Shown here: one piece after another, positions 54,852 to 62,831 of the stretch | Layout: the number at the start of each line of letters is the position of its first letter | How positions within the stretch are numbered: the stretch's first letter is position 1 | Source of the DNA: Crossiella sp. CA-258035 | GTDB lineage: Bacteria > Actinomycetota > Actinomycetes > Mycobacteriales > Pseudonocardiaceae | NCBI RefSeq assembly: GCF_030064675.1 | Contig: NZ_CP116413.1 | Location: 2,636,001-2,700,000, forward strand | Reading direction: 5' to 3' | DNA length: 64,000 nt | Made by a program: the position numbers and the translations under genes | The notes under the pieces: generated by a model | What the model was told of the DNA's origin: nothing | Database searches by the model: none | Seen by the model: only the letters and a program-made list of their open reading frames with translations

Positions 54852-55547
54852 ATGGCCGTCCTCGGTGCGCTGCTGTGGATCTGCTCGGCGCTGCTGTGCG
54901 TCGGCGGCCAGCTGATCACCGCGGCGGCCTGGGAACCGCCCTACTCCTGGTACCAGGACCTGGTGGGCCACCTCGGCAACACCGGCTGCGGCCTGTTCAT
55001 CGAACCGCACGGCGGCCCGCAGTTCGTCTGCTCGCCGCTGCACCTGCTGATGAACACCACGCTGGTGCTCGCCGGGCTGTGCCTGATCGGCGGCACGCTG
55101 CTGCTGCGCGGGCTGTGGCCGCACGGCTGGACCGGGTCGGCCTCCTTCGCGCTGATGCTGGCCACCGGCGCGCTGGAGGCGCTGACCGGCCTGGTGCCGG
55201 AGAACATCAACCGCACCGGGCACGCGCTGGCCGCGCTCAACCTGCCGGTCGGCGGGATCGCGATCTTCCTGGTCAGCCTGGCCGTGGTGGACCGGTCGCG
55301 GTGGATCGGCGTGTTCGGCTGCCTGGTCGGCGGACTCGCGGTGACCGCCTCGATGCTGTTCACCGCGGGGCAGTACTCCGCCCAGGTGCTGCACTTCGGG
55401 CTCGGCCCCGGCGGCATGGAACGGCTGGCCGGCTACCCGTTCCAGCTGTGGCTGCTGGTGATCGGGCTCATCCTGTGTACCGGGCCAGGCCGTGCAGGAT
55501 GTCGTGCCTGCTCACGATCAGACGCTGCTGACCGGCGCGCTGCATGA
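54852..55547 (+). CDS. DUF998 family membrane protein
   Basis: A 231-residue protein with six hydrophobic segments and the DUF998 layout: CVGGQLITAAAW, SWYQDLVGHLGNTGCG, MLATGALEALTGLVPEN and a final helix WLLVIGLILC. Function unknown. The ATG at 54852 is chosen over GTG 54843; neither has a clear ribosome site. The last about 27 residues (GPGRAGCRACSRSDAADRRA) are read opposite the 3' end of the Ppx-like gene, giving an 80-base convergent overlap, and do not look membrane-like. Confidence 0.8.
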   Translation: MAVLGALLWICSALLCVGGQLITAAAWEPPYSWYQDLVGHLGNTGCGLFIEPHGGPQFVCSPLHLLMNTTLVLAGLCLIGGTLLLRGLWPHGWTGSASFALMLATGALEALTGLVPENINRTGHALAALNLPVGGIAIFLVSLAVVDRSRWIGVFGCLVGGLAVTASMLFTAGQYSAQVLHFGLGPGGMERLAGYPFQLWLLVIGLILCTGPGRAGCRACSRSDAADRRAA

Positions 55548-56349
55548 GCAGCTGCACCGCCAGCGCGCAGGCCGGCAGCACATCGGCCAGGTGCGGATAG
55601 GGCGTGACCAGCGCGCGCCGGGTGTCCGCCGGCATGGTGAGCAGCTCGGCGGTGGCCACGGTGACCTCCTCCTCGGTGATCACCGCGTGGTGCAGCGGCT
55701 GCTCGGGACCTGGCCGGTCGCCGAGCACGAAGGCGGCGATGCCGGCCACCGACTCCGACACCCCGACCAGCCGGGCGGTCCGCCAGCCCGGCACCGCGGC
55801 CAGCGCGTGGTCGACCACGAAGGTCATGTCCTGCCTGGCCTGCTCGATCTCGTCCTCGGCCGGCGGATCGTGCTGGAAGTAGCGGTCCGCCAGCGCCGCG
55901 CAGCCCAGGTCGACCGAGGCGATCCGGTCCACAGTGGACACTCCGAGGGCCAGCTGGGTGCTGTGGTTGCCGATGTCGGCGACCAGGTGCGTCACCTGGC
56001 CCGCGCCCGGCAGGTCGCCGACCGCGCCGGCGAAGGCCAGCTCGGCGCACTCGGCCGCGGTCAGGGTGTCCGGTTTGACGCCGAGGGTGTCCAGCGCGAT
56101 CGCGGTCAACGACTCGTCCGCGCCGGTGCCGCACAGCCGCACCTTGTGCACCTGGAGCTCGGCGATCACCTCGGCGTAGTCGGCCAGCACCGCGCGCGCC
56201 CTGGGCAGCGCCTCGTCGCCGGGTTTGAGCGGCTCGAACCGCCTGGTGACCTCGGTCAGGCCGGTGCCGTCGGTGGTAGCCAGGTCGGCCACCAGCAGCT
56301 GGATCGAGTCAGCGCCGCACTCAATGGCCGCGACCCTGCCGTGTGGCAC
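55468..56349 (-). CDS. Ppx/GppA-like protein with degenerate phosphate loop
   Basis: A 293-residue actin-fold protein of the exopolyphosphatase/GppA family: N-terminal VAAIECGADSIQLLVAD (usual: IDxGSNSxRLxV), a RAVLADYAEVI segment, GTGADESLTA and the second phosphate loop DIGNHSTQLALG (usual: DIGGGSTEL). Gly-Gly replaced by Asn-His in the loop may reduce nucleotide or polyphosphate binding. The GTG at 56349 has GGGGAG at about seven bases. About 100 bases separate it from the ABC ATPase gene; its end overlaps DUF998. Confidence 0.82.
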   Translation of the reverse strand: MPHGRVAAIECGADSIQLLVADLATTDGTGLTEVTRRFEPLKPGDEALPRARAVLADYAEVIAELQVHKVRLCGTGADESLTAIALDTLGVKPDTLTAAECAELAFAGAVGDLPGAGQVTHLVADIGNHSTQLALGVSTVDRIASVDLGCAALADRYFQHDPPAEDEIEQARQDMTFVVDHALAAVPGWRTARLVGVSESVAGIAAFVLGDRPGPEQPLHHAVITEEEVTVATAELLTMPADTRRALVTPYPHLADVLPACALAVQLLMQRAGQQRLIVSRHDILHGLARYTG

Positions 56350-56450
56350 CACAACTCTCCCCAGCACTCGACTGCTGCCGAGCCTAGGGATCTTGGCGAA
56401 GGGCCGGACAGGGCAGAACGGGTGACGACACTCACGCGAAACCGCCCCAC

Positions 56451-57173
56451 TCAGCTGAGCAGGGACTCCGGGTCCAGCGTGTATCCCGTTTCGTCCACCA
56501 GCCGCCCGTCCTGAAGGAAGATCACCTGATCGGCCCACGCCGCATGGCGGGCCTCGTGGGTGACCAGCACCCCGGCCGCGCCCGCGTCGCAGCGCGCCCG
56601 CAGCAGCCGCAGCACCGCCTCACCGCTGTCGGAGTCCAGCGCCCCGGTCGGCTCGTCGGCCAGGATCAGCCTGCGTGGGCCGACCACCGCCCTGGCGATC
56701 GCGATGCGCTGCTGCTGCCCGCCGGAGAGCTGGTCGGGGAACAGGTCGCCGATGTCGGCGATGCCCAGCTGGGTCAGCGTCTCCCGCGCCTCGGCCCGCG
56801 CGGTCCGGGCAGGCACCCCGTCCAGTTCCCTGGGCAGCGCCACGTTCTCCGCCGCGGTGAGCGCGGGCACCAGGTTGTACTCCTGGAAGACGTAGCCGAT
56901 CGTGTTGCGCCGCAACGCCGCCAGCTCAGCGGCGCGCAGCGTGGCCAGGTCGCGCCCGTCCACCGTCACGGTGCCCGAGGTCGGCACGTCCAGCCCGCCG
57001 GCCAGGTTCAGCAGGGTGGACTTGCCCGACCCGCTCGGCCCCATCACCGCGACCAGCCGGCCAGGCTCGACCGTCAGGGTGACACCGCGCAGCGCGTGCA
57101 CACTGCGAGGCCCGCTGCCGTGCCTGCGGTGCAGGTCGGAAAGTGCCAGCGTGGGCGGCCTACGGTCTGCCAT
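56451..57173 (-). CDS. ABC transporter ATPase, LolD/MacB type, no permease partner
   Basis: A 240-residue ATPase. Walker A GPSGSGKSTLL, Q-loop FQEYNLVPALTAAENVALP (typical of MacB/LolD), signature LSGGQQQRIAIARA, Walker B RRLILADEPTGALD and H-loop VTHEARHAA. These ATPases pair with FtsX/MacB permeases, but the next gene downstream is the Ppx-like gene, so it is an orphan. ATG at 57173. A 15-bp inverted repeat sits in its 5' leader. Confidence 0.93.
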   Translation of the reverse strand: MADRRPPTLALSDLHRRHGSGPRSVHALRGVTLTVEPGRLVAVMGPSGSGKSTLLNLAGGLDVPTSGTVTVDGRDLATLRAAELAALRRNTIGYVFQEYNLVPALTAAENVALPRELDGVPARTARAEARETLTQLGIADIGDLFPDQLSGGQQQRIAIARAVVGPRRLILADEPTGALDSDSGEAVLRLLRARCDAGAAGVLVTHEARHAAWADQVIFLQDGRLVDETGYTLDPESLLS

Positions 57174-57203
57174 GGTCGCCAGTCTGTCAGCTCAGGGTGG
57201 CTG

Positions 57204-57236
57204 GTCCATAGGCACAGCCCGGCTGTGCCTATGGAC
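57204..57236. promoter_or_regulatory. Perfect 15-bp inverted repeat in leader of ABC ATPase gene
   Basis: GTCCATAGGCACAGC (57204-57218) and GCTGTGCCTATGGAC (57222-57236) with a 3-base loop, 31-63 bases upstream of the ABC ATPase start at 57173. No T run on either side, so an operator or leader hairpin is likelier than a terminator. A second palindrome, GGTCTAGACC, lies at 57244-57253. Confidence 0.6.
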
Positions 57237-57313
57237 TGAATTTGGTCTAGACCTATTGACGACGCCCCGTGTTGCGGGCAAGTTAGGTGCCGGTCACCGA
57301 GGACCCCCGCCGC

Positions 57314-57339
57314 CAAAAACCCTCGCGGAGACGCGAGGG
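57314..57339 (-). terminator. Intrinsic terminator of carotenoid oxygenase gene
   Basis: Read on the minus strand: stem CCCTCGCG, loop TCTC, stem CGCGAGGG (57339-57320) followed at once by GTTTTTGG (57319-57312). Stem plus T run in the right orientation, 62 bases past the oxygenase stop. Confidence 0.85.
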
Positions 57340-57400
57340 AGTGGCAGCTCCCCGGGACCGGTCCCGCCGCGGCCCTGGGGAGCCGCCGCTCTCGGAGTTC

Positions 57401-58774
57401 TCAACCCGCCAGTTCCGCGTCGGTGATCCACGATCCGTGGAAGCCGGCCGGCACCCGGTGGGGCAGGTGCACGGTCGCCACCGGCCCGGCCGCCAGGTCG
57501 GTGGCGTCCAGCACCAGCAGGTCGGCGGCCGCGCCCGTCTCGCTGCTGGTCACCGACAACAGCCACCCGGCATCCTCGGATTCGCCGTGCCCACTTGGCA
57601 CGAACACCGCCTCACCCGGCTGCCAGGTCTCCGCGAGCTCGTGCTGATCGGTTGACCCGTCCCGCAGGTCGTACTTGACGATGCCGCGTCCACCCCCGGT
57701 CAGCTGCGCCCCCACGGTGTAGACGAACCGGTGCGCGAGCCCGGTCAGCCCCTCGTTGATGGTCGGGAACTCCACTGACTCATCGCCGAGCGCCTGCTCC
57801 CGCGCCGTGCCCCGCACCGGATCCAGCACCCACCGGTGCAACGAGGTCGGCGCGGAGGTCTGGGCCTCGGTCAGGTCGGCATGCCCGCCGATCCGGCGCC
57901 AGGCCCGCTGGATGGTGGCGGGGGTGTAGCGCACCGCGTCGAAGGTGATGGTGCCGTCCGGGTTCTCCGCCGCGTTGGCCACGTGGAAGACGTAACAGGG
58001 ATCGATCTCGATCCACCGCACATCCGCACTGTTCCCATTCCGCGGCATGACCCCGATCCGCGCCGGGTAGTCGTCATTCCACCGGAACGGCAGACCCCCG
58101 GCCGCTTCCAGATCGAGGGTCATCGGCAGATCCAGCCACAACACGTGGTTCGCGGTGATCGCGAAGTCGTGCATCATGCTCGGCCCCAGCACGTCGACCG
58201 GCACACTGCGCACCAGCTCACCGGCCGCCGACAACACGTGATAGGTCAAGAACGGCGGCCGCATCGCCACCCCGAAGAAGTGCAACTCCCCGGTGGCAGG
58301 GTCTTCTTTGGGATGCGCGGTCATCGCCGTGGTCAACCGCCCCCCGAAGTCGCAGGGCCCCACGGTCTCCAACTCCGGCGTCAGCTCATACGGAAACCCC
58401 GACTCCACCAACGCCAGAATCCGCCCCGCATGCGGGATGACATGCGTATTGGCATTCACCGCCGCGAGATCAACACTCCCATCCGCCCGAACATAAGGCC
58501 GATCCTCCCCAGCAAACCGCGGCGTCCGAACCCACCGATTCCGATACCACTCCGCCCGCCCATTGCTCAGCCGAACCCCGTGCACCATCCCCTGCCCGGT
58601 GAACCAGTGACCGGGATCGGTGCCGGGAAGCGGGTTGGGCCCGTTGCGGAAGTAGCGACCGTCGAGCTCCGGCGGCAGGTTGCCGGTGACGCGGAGGTCG
58701 AGGGCGGTGTGCTCGGTGGCGACGGGGGCCAGGGCGCCGGAGAGGTAGGTGGGGGGTGTCGCGGTGTTGGTCAT
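57401..58774 (-). CDS. Carotenoid oxygenase (retinal pigment epithelium/CCD family)
   Basis: A 457-residue iron-dependent carotenoid or apocarotenoid cleavage dioxygenase. Start region LPPELDGRYFRNGPNPLP with the family signature G-xxxRNGPNP, then the four iron-binding His motifs: MTAHPKED, MMHDFAITANH, CYVFHVANA and PAGFHGSWI at the C-terminus. Full length. The ATG at 58774 has no clear Shine-Dalgarno; transcripts may be nearly leaderless. Two TGACRTGTCA palindromes lie immediately upstream. A terminator follows. No carotenoid synthesis genes are in the window. Confidence 0.94.
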   Translation of the reverse strand: MTNTATPPTYLSGALAPVATEHTALDLRVTGNLPPELDGRYFRNGPNPLPGTDPGHWFTGQGMVHGVRLSNGRAEWYRNRWVRTPRFAGEDRPYVRADGSVDLAAVNANTHVIPHAGRILALVESGFPYELTPELETVGPCDFGGRLTTAMTAHPKEDPATGELHFFGVAMRPPFLTYHVLSAAGELVRSVPVDVLGPSMMHDFAITANHVLWLDLPMTLDLEAAGGLPFRWNDDYPARIGVMPRNGNSADVRWIEIDPCYVFHVANAAENPDGTITFDAVRYTPATIQRAWRRIGGHADLTEAQTSAPTSLHRWVLDPVRGTAREQALGDESVEFPTINEGLTGLAHRFVYTVGAQLTGGGRGIVKYDLRDGSTDQHELAETWQPGEAVFVPSGHGESEDAGWLLSVTSSETGAAADLLVLDATDLAAGPVATVHLPHRVPAGFHGSWITDAELAG

Positions 58775-58784
58775 GGTTCATTTA

Positions 58785-58809
58785 TGACGTGTCATTTTTG
58801 ACATGTCAA
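58785..58809. promoter_or_regulatory. Paired TGACRTGTCA palindromes at carotenoid oxygenase start
   Basis: TGACGTGTCA (58785-58794) and TTGACATGTCAA (58798-58809), centres 14 bases apart, 11 bases upstream of the oxygenase ATG. The spacing and near identity suggest a dimeric repressor. The nearest regulator is the PadR gene at 59543, but the link is a guess. Confidence 0.55.
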
Positions 58810-59542
58810 GATGGAGGTGTGGCGAGTGGTGGGTGTGCGCGGGCGTTGCCGGGACGGCTGCGCGTGGGACGGGGCGCGGTGAGTGGCGGATGCGGGGCGC
58901 GGATGGGGGCGGTGGATTTCCGGGTCGCGGTTCGTGGGTGGAGGTTCGTGGGTGGCGGGTTGGGGTGCGGGGTCGTTCGGGTTGCATGCGGGGGCTTGGT
59001 TCGGTGCGTTGGGTTTGGGGTTGGCGGAGGAGGCGGTTGGGGGTGGGATAGGCTTTGAGCTGCGGATATGTGGGATGCTGGTGGAGAGTGCCGAGTTGCT
59101 CGGAGGCCCGGGGCAACCAAATGGCCGCGAAAAGCGTTCCGCAGAAGAAGCGGAGGGCGCGGGCGGGCAGCCGGTAGGCACGGGGCCCGCGAGGCACGCT
59201 CAGCACTCGGCAGATCGGGCAACGTGGCCAGTGCCGCCAGACGCCGCAGCCGGAGGGGCAGGCGCGGTGGCCGCCGAGTCAGGCGCGGTGGGAGCCGCCG
59301 GGATAACGGTCGCCGCCGGGGCGTGCGAGACCGGGTGGGGCGGCTCGGCGCGGTGCGGGGTCGGGCGATGAGGGACTGGGCGCGGCGCGAGACTCGTCCG
59401 GGATGCCGGGATGCCGGGATGCCGGGATGCCGGGATGCCGGGATGCCGGGATGCCCGGGGGCTTGGGTGGCGGTGGCGCTGGCGGTCTTGGTCGTGGTGG
59501 AGCGTCTAGGCTCTGGGCGATCTTGTGAGGTGAGGAAGGGTT
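58810..59542. other. Gene-free region between carotenoid oxygenase and PadR regulator
   Basis: No convincing gene. The + strand is strongly G-rich; open frames on both strands are low-complexity and lack ribosome sites. It contains a 7-copy octamer array (59400-59455). The PadR ribosome site GAGGAAGGG lies at its right end. Confidence 0.55.
59400..59455. repeat. Octamer microsatellite (GGGATGCC)x7
   Basis: Seven perfect tandem copies of GGGATGCC, followed by CGGGG, about 88 bases upstream of the PadR start. An 8-bp unit is prone to slippage and, if near the promoter, could vary expression by changing spacing. Confidence 0.95.
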
Positions 59543-60103
59543 ATGTCCCTGCGTCATGCGCTGCTCGGCATGCTGGCGTTGCGTCCCGAGGCCAGTGGGT
59601 ACGACCTGGCCAAGCACTTCGAGGGCAGCATTGGCCGGTACGCGTGGAGCGCGCGGCACAACCAGATCTACACCGAGCTGAACAAGCTGGCTGACGACGG
59701 CCTGGTCGAGGCGGTGGCGGAGGGTGCCCGGGGGCGGCGGGACTACGTGGTCACCGAGGCGGGGCGGGCGGAACTCCAGGCGTGGCTGGGAGAGGGGCCG
59801 CTGGAGACGGTCAACACCGTGCGGAACAAGGCGTTGTTGCGGATCTTCTTGATCACCGCGTTGGAGCCGGGGGCGGCGCAGGCGTTGTTGCGGGCTGAGA
59901 TCGCGCACAGCGAGCGGGAGATCGCCGAGATCGGGGCGGACATCGAGAAGATGGAGGAGGTGTCGGGGCCCGGGAGCGCGGCGTTTGGGCGGATCGCGGC
60001 GGAGCTGGGGCGGCGGCATTTCGCGGCGATTCGGGACTGGGCGGAGTGGGCGGTTGAGCAGCTTGACGCTCAGGGGGATGGGGACGAGGGGGCCGCGGGC
60101 TGA
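59543..60103 (+). CDS. PadR-family transcriptional regulator
   Basis: A 186-residue PadR regulator. N-terminal winged helix: SLRHALLGMLALRPEASGYD, FEGSIGRYAWSARHNQIYTE (recognition helix region with the conserved W...IY) and the wing GRRDYVVTEAGRAEL; C-terminal coiled-coil dimerisation helices (about 100-180, rich in Glu/Ala). The ATG at 59543 has GAGGAAGGG at four bases. Typically controls a neighbouring gene. Codons here favour G at third positions more than in most of the window. Confidence 0.93.
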   Translation: MSLRHALLGMLALRPEASGYDLAKHFEGSIGRYAWSARHNQIYTELNKLADDGLVEAVAEGARGRRDYVVTEAGRAELQAWLGEGPLETVNTVRNKALLRIFLITALEPGAAQALLRAEIAHSEREIAEIGADIEKMEEVSGPGSAAFGRIAAELGRRHFAAIRDWAEWAVEQLDAQGDGDEGAAG

Positions 60104-60863
60104 GCTGGGTGGAGGCCGTGGGGCAACGGGCAGTGGCTGGGGCCGGTAGACGGCGGGGAGTGGCTGGCGGGGGCAGTGGGGCGTTGGGCGTGGGGGGAGT
60201 GGGCTGGGGTTGGGGACGGCGGGGACGTGGCTGGCCGTGGGGAGTGGGCTAGGGGCTGCGCTGCTCTGGATCAACGTGGGGCGGGAGTCGTGGGCGGTGG
60301 GTGAGGCTTAAGCCTCGGCGGGACTGATGCTCGGCGGCGGCCGCGCGGCTGGATGGGGGCTGGGGTGGATTGAGGCGGGCGGACGACTGGCTGCGGCAAG
60401 ATGACCGGTCATATTCGAGGGGCGTTCGACGCTGAGGACGGGACGGTGGGTGAGCTGGGTTTCCGGTGCTCGGGTCACGGCGCTCGGTTCGGTGGTGCCC
60501 AGTCCGGCGGTGCTCGGGCTGGTGGCGCCCGCCCCGGTGGTGCCGGTTCGGTGGTGCTCGGGCTGGTGGACCGGGCGGGGCGTGGCTGCCGGCTGGGTGG
60601 GCGGGCTGGTCAGGGGTGAGGTGGGCTGGGGCGTGGTGGTGGGGCTCTGGGTGACAGGCGGCGGGGCCACGGTGCGACTGGTTGGGGTGGCGGGGTGAGG
60701 GTTGGGTGGCTGGGGATGGTTGCTCGGGGTTACGTAGGGTCAACTTTGGGTGAGGTGTGGGCCATTCGACGTAAGAAATTCGCTCAAATCGTCAAATCGA
60801 TGACGGGTTGGGGGTGGTTTGCTGGGAAAGTGGAATAACGGACAGGTGAACAGAAGGAGGCCC
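60104..60863. other. Gene-free G-rich region upstream of malQ
   Basis: No supported gene. The + strand has long runs of G. It includes a G-quadruplex-type motif (60192-60215), an internally repetitive GGTGGTGCC stretch (about 60490-60570) and, nearer malQ, an AT-richer patch with the tandem direct repeat TCAAATCG (60784-60799) that may belong to the malQ promoter. Open frames here are low-complexity and without ribosome sites. Confidence 0.55.
60192..60215 (+). other. G-quadruplex-forming motif
   Basis: Four G runs (60192-60197, 60201-60203, 60206-60209, 60212-60215) separated by 2-3 bases, then GGGG at 60221. Fits the G3+N1-7 rule on the + strand, about 90 bases after the PadR stop. Folding is inferred. 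Confidence 0.6.
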
Positions 60864-62831
60864 GTGAACGCCGAGTTGGCCGCACTTGCCGAGGCGCACG
60901 GGGTGTCCACCTGGTATGAGGGCAGTGGGCGACGGCGGGTTGACATCGAGGCGGATGTCGTCGTTGCCGTGCTGGCACAGCTTGGGGTGGATGCCTCTTC
61001 GCCTGAGGCGGTTCGGGCGGGGCTGGCTGCGGCGCGGGCTGAGCGCGCGGCTGGTGCGTTGCCCGGCACGATTGTGTTGCGGGAGGGGCAGGAGCGGGCG
61101 TTGGAGCGCACCGCCGAACTTGTTCTTGAGGATGGGACTCGGCGGGTTCTGCCGGATGGGCTGCCCGGGGACTTGCCGTTGGGGTGGCACACGTTGCGCG
61201 TCGACGGGGCCGAGGTCACCGTCGTGGTGGCGCCGCAGGCGTTGCCCCGGCCGCCGCGGAGCTGGGGCTGGATGGTGCAGCTGTACGCGTTGCGGTCCAA
61301 CGGGTCTTGGGGGATCGGGGATCTTTCCGACCTTGGCGAGTTCGCGGGGTTGGCTGGGGCGGGTGGGGCGGATGTGGTTCTGCTCAATCCGTTGCACGCC
61401 ATGACGCCGGTGCGGCCGGTGGAGGCTTCTCCTTACTCGCCCTCGAGCCGGCGGTTCGCCAATCCGCTGTACCTGCGGGTGGAGGACACCGAGGAGTACC
61501 TCGCGGCTGAACCCGATGTGCGGCTTGAGGTTGACGCGGTGCGGCCGGCCTCGGACGTTGAGCTGATCAACTACGACGCGGTGTGGGAGAGCAAGCTCGC
61601 GGCGTTAGAGTTGTTGTGGCCGTTGGCCCAGGGGCGTGATGAGCCGGTGGAGCCGGGGTTGCTGGACTTCGCGACCTTCTGCGCGCTGGCCGAGCGGCAT
61701 GGGGGGCGGTGGCGGAGCTGGCCCGTTGAGCTCCAGCATCCGTCCTCGCCGGCGGTGGCGGCGGCGCGGGTCGAGTTGGCCGAGCGGGTGTCGTTCCACG
61801 TGTGGCTGCAACGGTTGTGCGCTCGGCAGTTGGCCGGGGCGCAGGCGGCCGCGCGGGAGGCCGGGATGTCCGTGGGGCTGGTGCACGACCTCGCCGTGGG
61901 GGTGGCGGCTGAGGGGGCTGACTCGTGGGCGTTGCAGGACGTGCTGGCCGCGGGGGTCACCGTGGGGGCGCCGCCGGACGCGTTCAACCAGCAGGGGCAG
62001 GACTGGGCCCTGCCGCCGTGGCGGCCGGATCGGTTGGTGGCCACCGGGTACGCCGCCTACCGGGACATGTTGCGGGCGGTGTTGCGGCATTCCGACGGGA
62101 TCCGGATCGACCACATCCTGGGGCTGTGGCGGCTGTGGTGGGTGCCGCCGGGTGAGTCACCCAAGCGTGGCGCGTACGTGCACTACGATGCGGAGGCCAT
62201 GCTCGGCATCCTCGCGCTGGAGGCGGTGCGGGCGGGCGCGGTGGTGATCGGCGAGGACCTCGGCACCGTGCTGCCGCAGGTCACCGAATCCTTGCGGGAG
62301 CACAACATCCTGGGTTCGGCGGTGCTGTGGTTCCAGCGGGACGCCGAAACCGAGGGTGAGCCGATGTTGCCGAGCGCGCGCTGGCCCGCCGAGGCCGCGG
62401 CGAGCGTGTCCACCCATGACCTGCCGACGGCGGCGGGGTTCCTGCGTGCGGAACAGGTCCGGGTGCGGGCGGAGCTGGGTGTGCTGGCCGGGTCCGTGGA
62501 GGACGAGCGGGCGCGGGCCGAGGCGGACCGGGACGAGCTGATCGGGCTGTTGCGGAGTGAGGGATTCCTTGGCAGGCAAGGAGATCCGGACGAGGAGGAG
62601 GTGGTGGTGGCGATGCACGCGTTCCTCGCCGCGACTCCCTCCCGGTTCGTGTTGATCTCGCCCTACGACGTGTTGCGTGAGCCACGTCAGCCCAACCTGC
62701 CGGGCACCGTGGACGTCTACCCCAACTGGCGGATACCGCTGCCGGTGACGGTGGCGGAGCTGTTCCGCGATCCGGTGGTACGCCGGATCGTCGATGTGGT
62801 GAAGGAGGGTGTGGGTGCGCAAGACGACTGA
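60864..62831 (+). CDS. malQ: 4-alpha-glucanotransferase (amylomaltase)
   Basis: A 655-residue GH77 enzyme that transfers alpha-1,4-glucan segments between maltodextrins. Actinobacterial MalQ has an extra N-terminal domain, seen here (about residues 1-140). Catalytic motifs: SPYSPSSRRFANPLYL, IRIDHILGLWRLWWVPPG (nucleophile Asp), VIGEDLGTVLP (acid/base Glu) and STHDLPTAAGF (third Asp). The GTG at 60864 has GGAGG three bases upstream. Works with the GlgX/TreYZ enzymes of the window on maltodextrins. Its stop overlaps the ppx start region. The first part shows strong G at third codon positions. Confidence 0.94.
   Translation: MNAELAALAEAHGVSTWYEGSGRRRVDIEADVVVAVLAQLGVDASSPEAVRAGLAAARAERAAGALPGTIVLREGQERALERTAELVLEDGTRRVLPDGLPGDLPLGWHTLRVDGAEVTVVVAPQALPRPPRSWGWMVQLYALRSNGSWGIGDLSDLGEFAGLAGAGGADVVLLNPLHAMTPVRPVEASPYSPSSRRFANPLYLRVEDTEEYLAAEPDVRLEVDAVRPASDVELINYDAVWESKLAALELLWPLAQGRDEPVEPGLLDFATFCALAERHGGRWRSWPVELQHPSSPAVAAARVELAERVSFHVWLQRLCARQLAGAQAAAREAGMSVGLVHDLAVGVAAEGADSWALQDVLAAGVTVGAPPDAFNQQGQDWALPPWRPDRLVATGYAAYRDMLRAVLRHSDGIRIDHILGLWRLWWVPPGESPKRGAYVHYDAEAMLGILALEAVRAGAVVIGEDLGTVLPQVTESLREHNILGSAVLWFQRDAETEGEPMLPSARWPAEAAASVSTHDLPTAAGFLRAEQVRVRAELGVLAGSVEDERARAEADRDELIGLLRSEGFLGRQGDPDEEEVVVAMHAFLAATPSRFVLISPYDVLREPRQPNLPGTVDVYPNWRIPLPVTVAELFRDPVVRRIVDVVKEGVGAQDD

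Noticed and set aside
58756-59371. Small genes in the G-rich gap upstream of PadR
   Set aside because: Low-complexity Gly/Trp/Val or Pro/Thr/Arg products, no ribosome sites, overlapping frames on both strands.
60401-60698. Small Gly/Val/Trp-rich open frames before malQ
   Set aside because: Composition follows the G runs; internally repetitive and without start signals.
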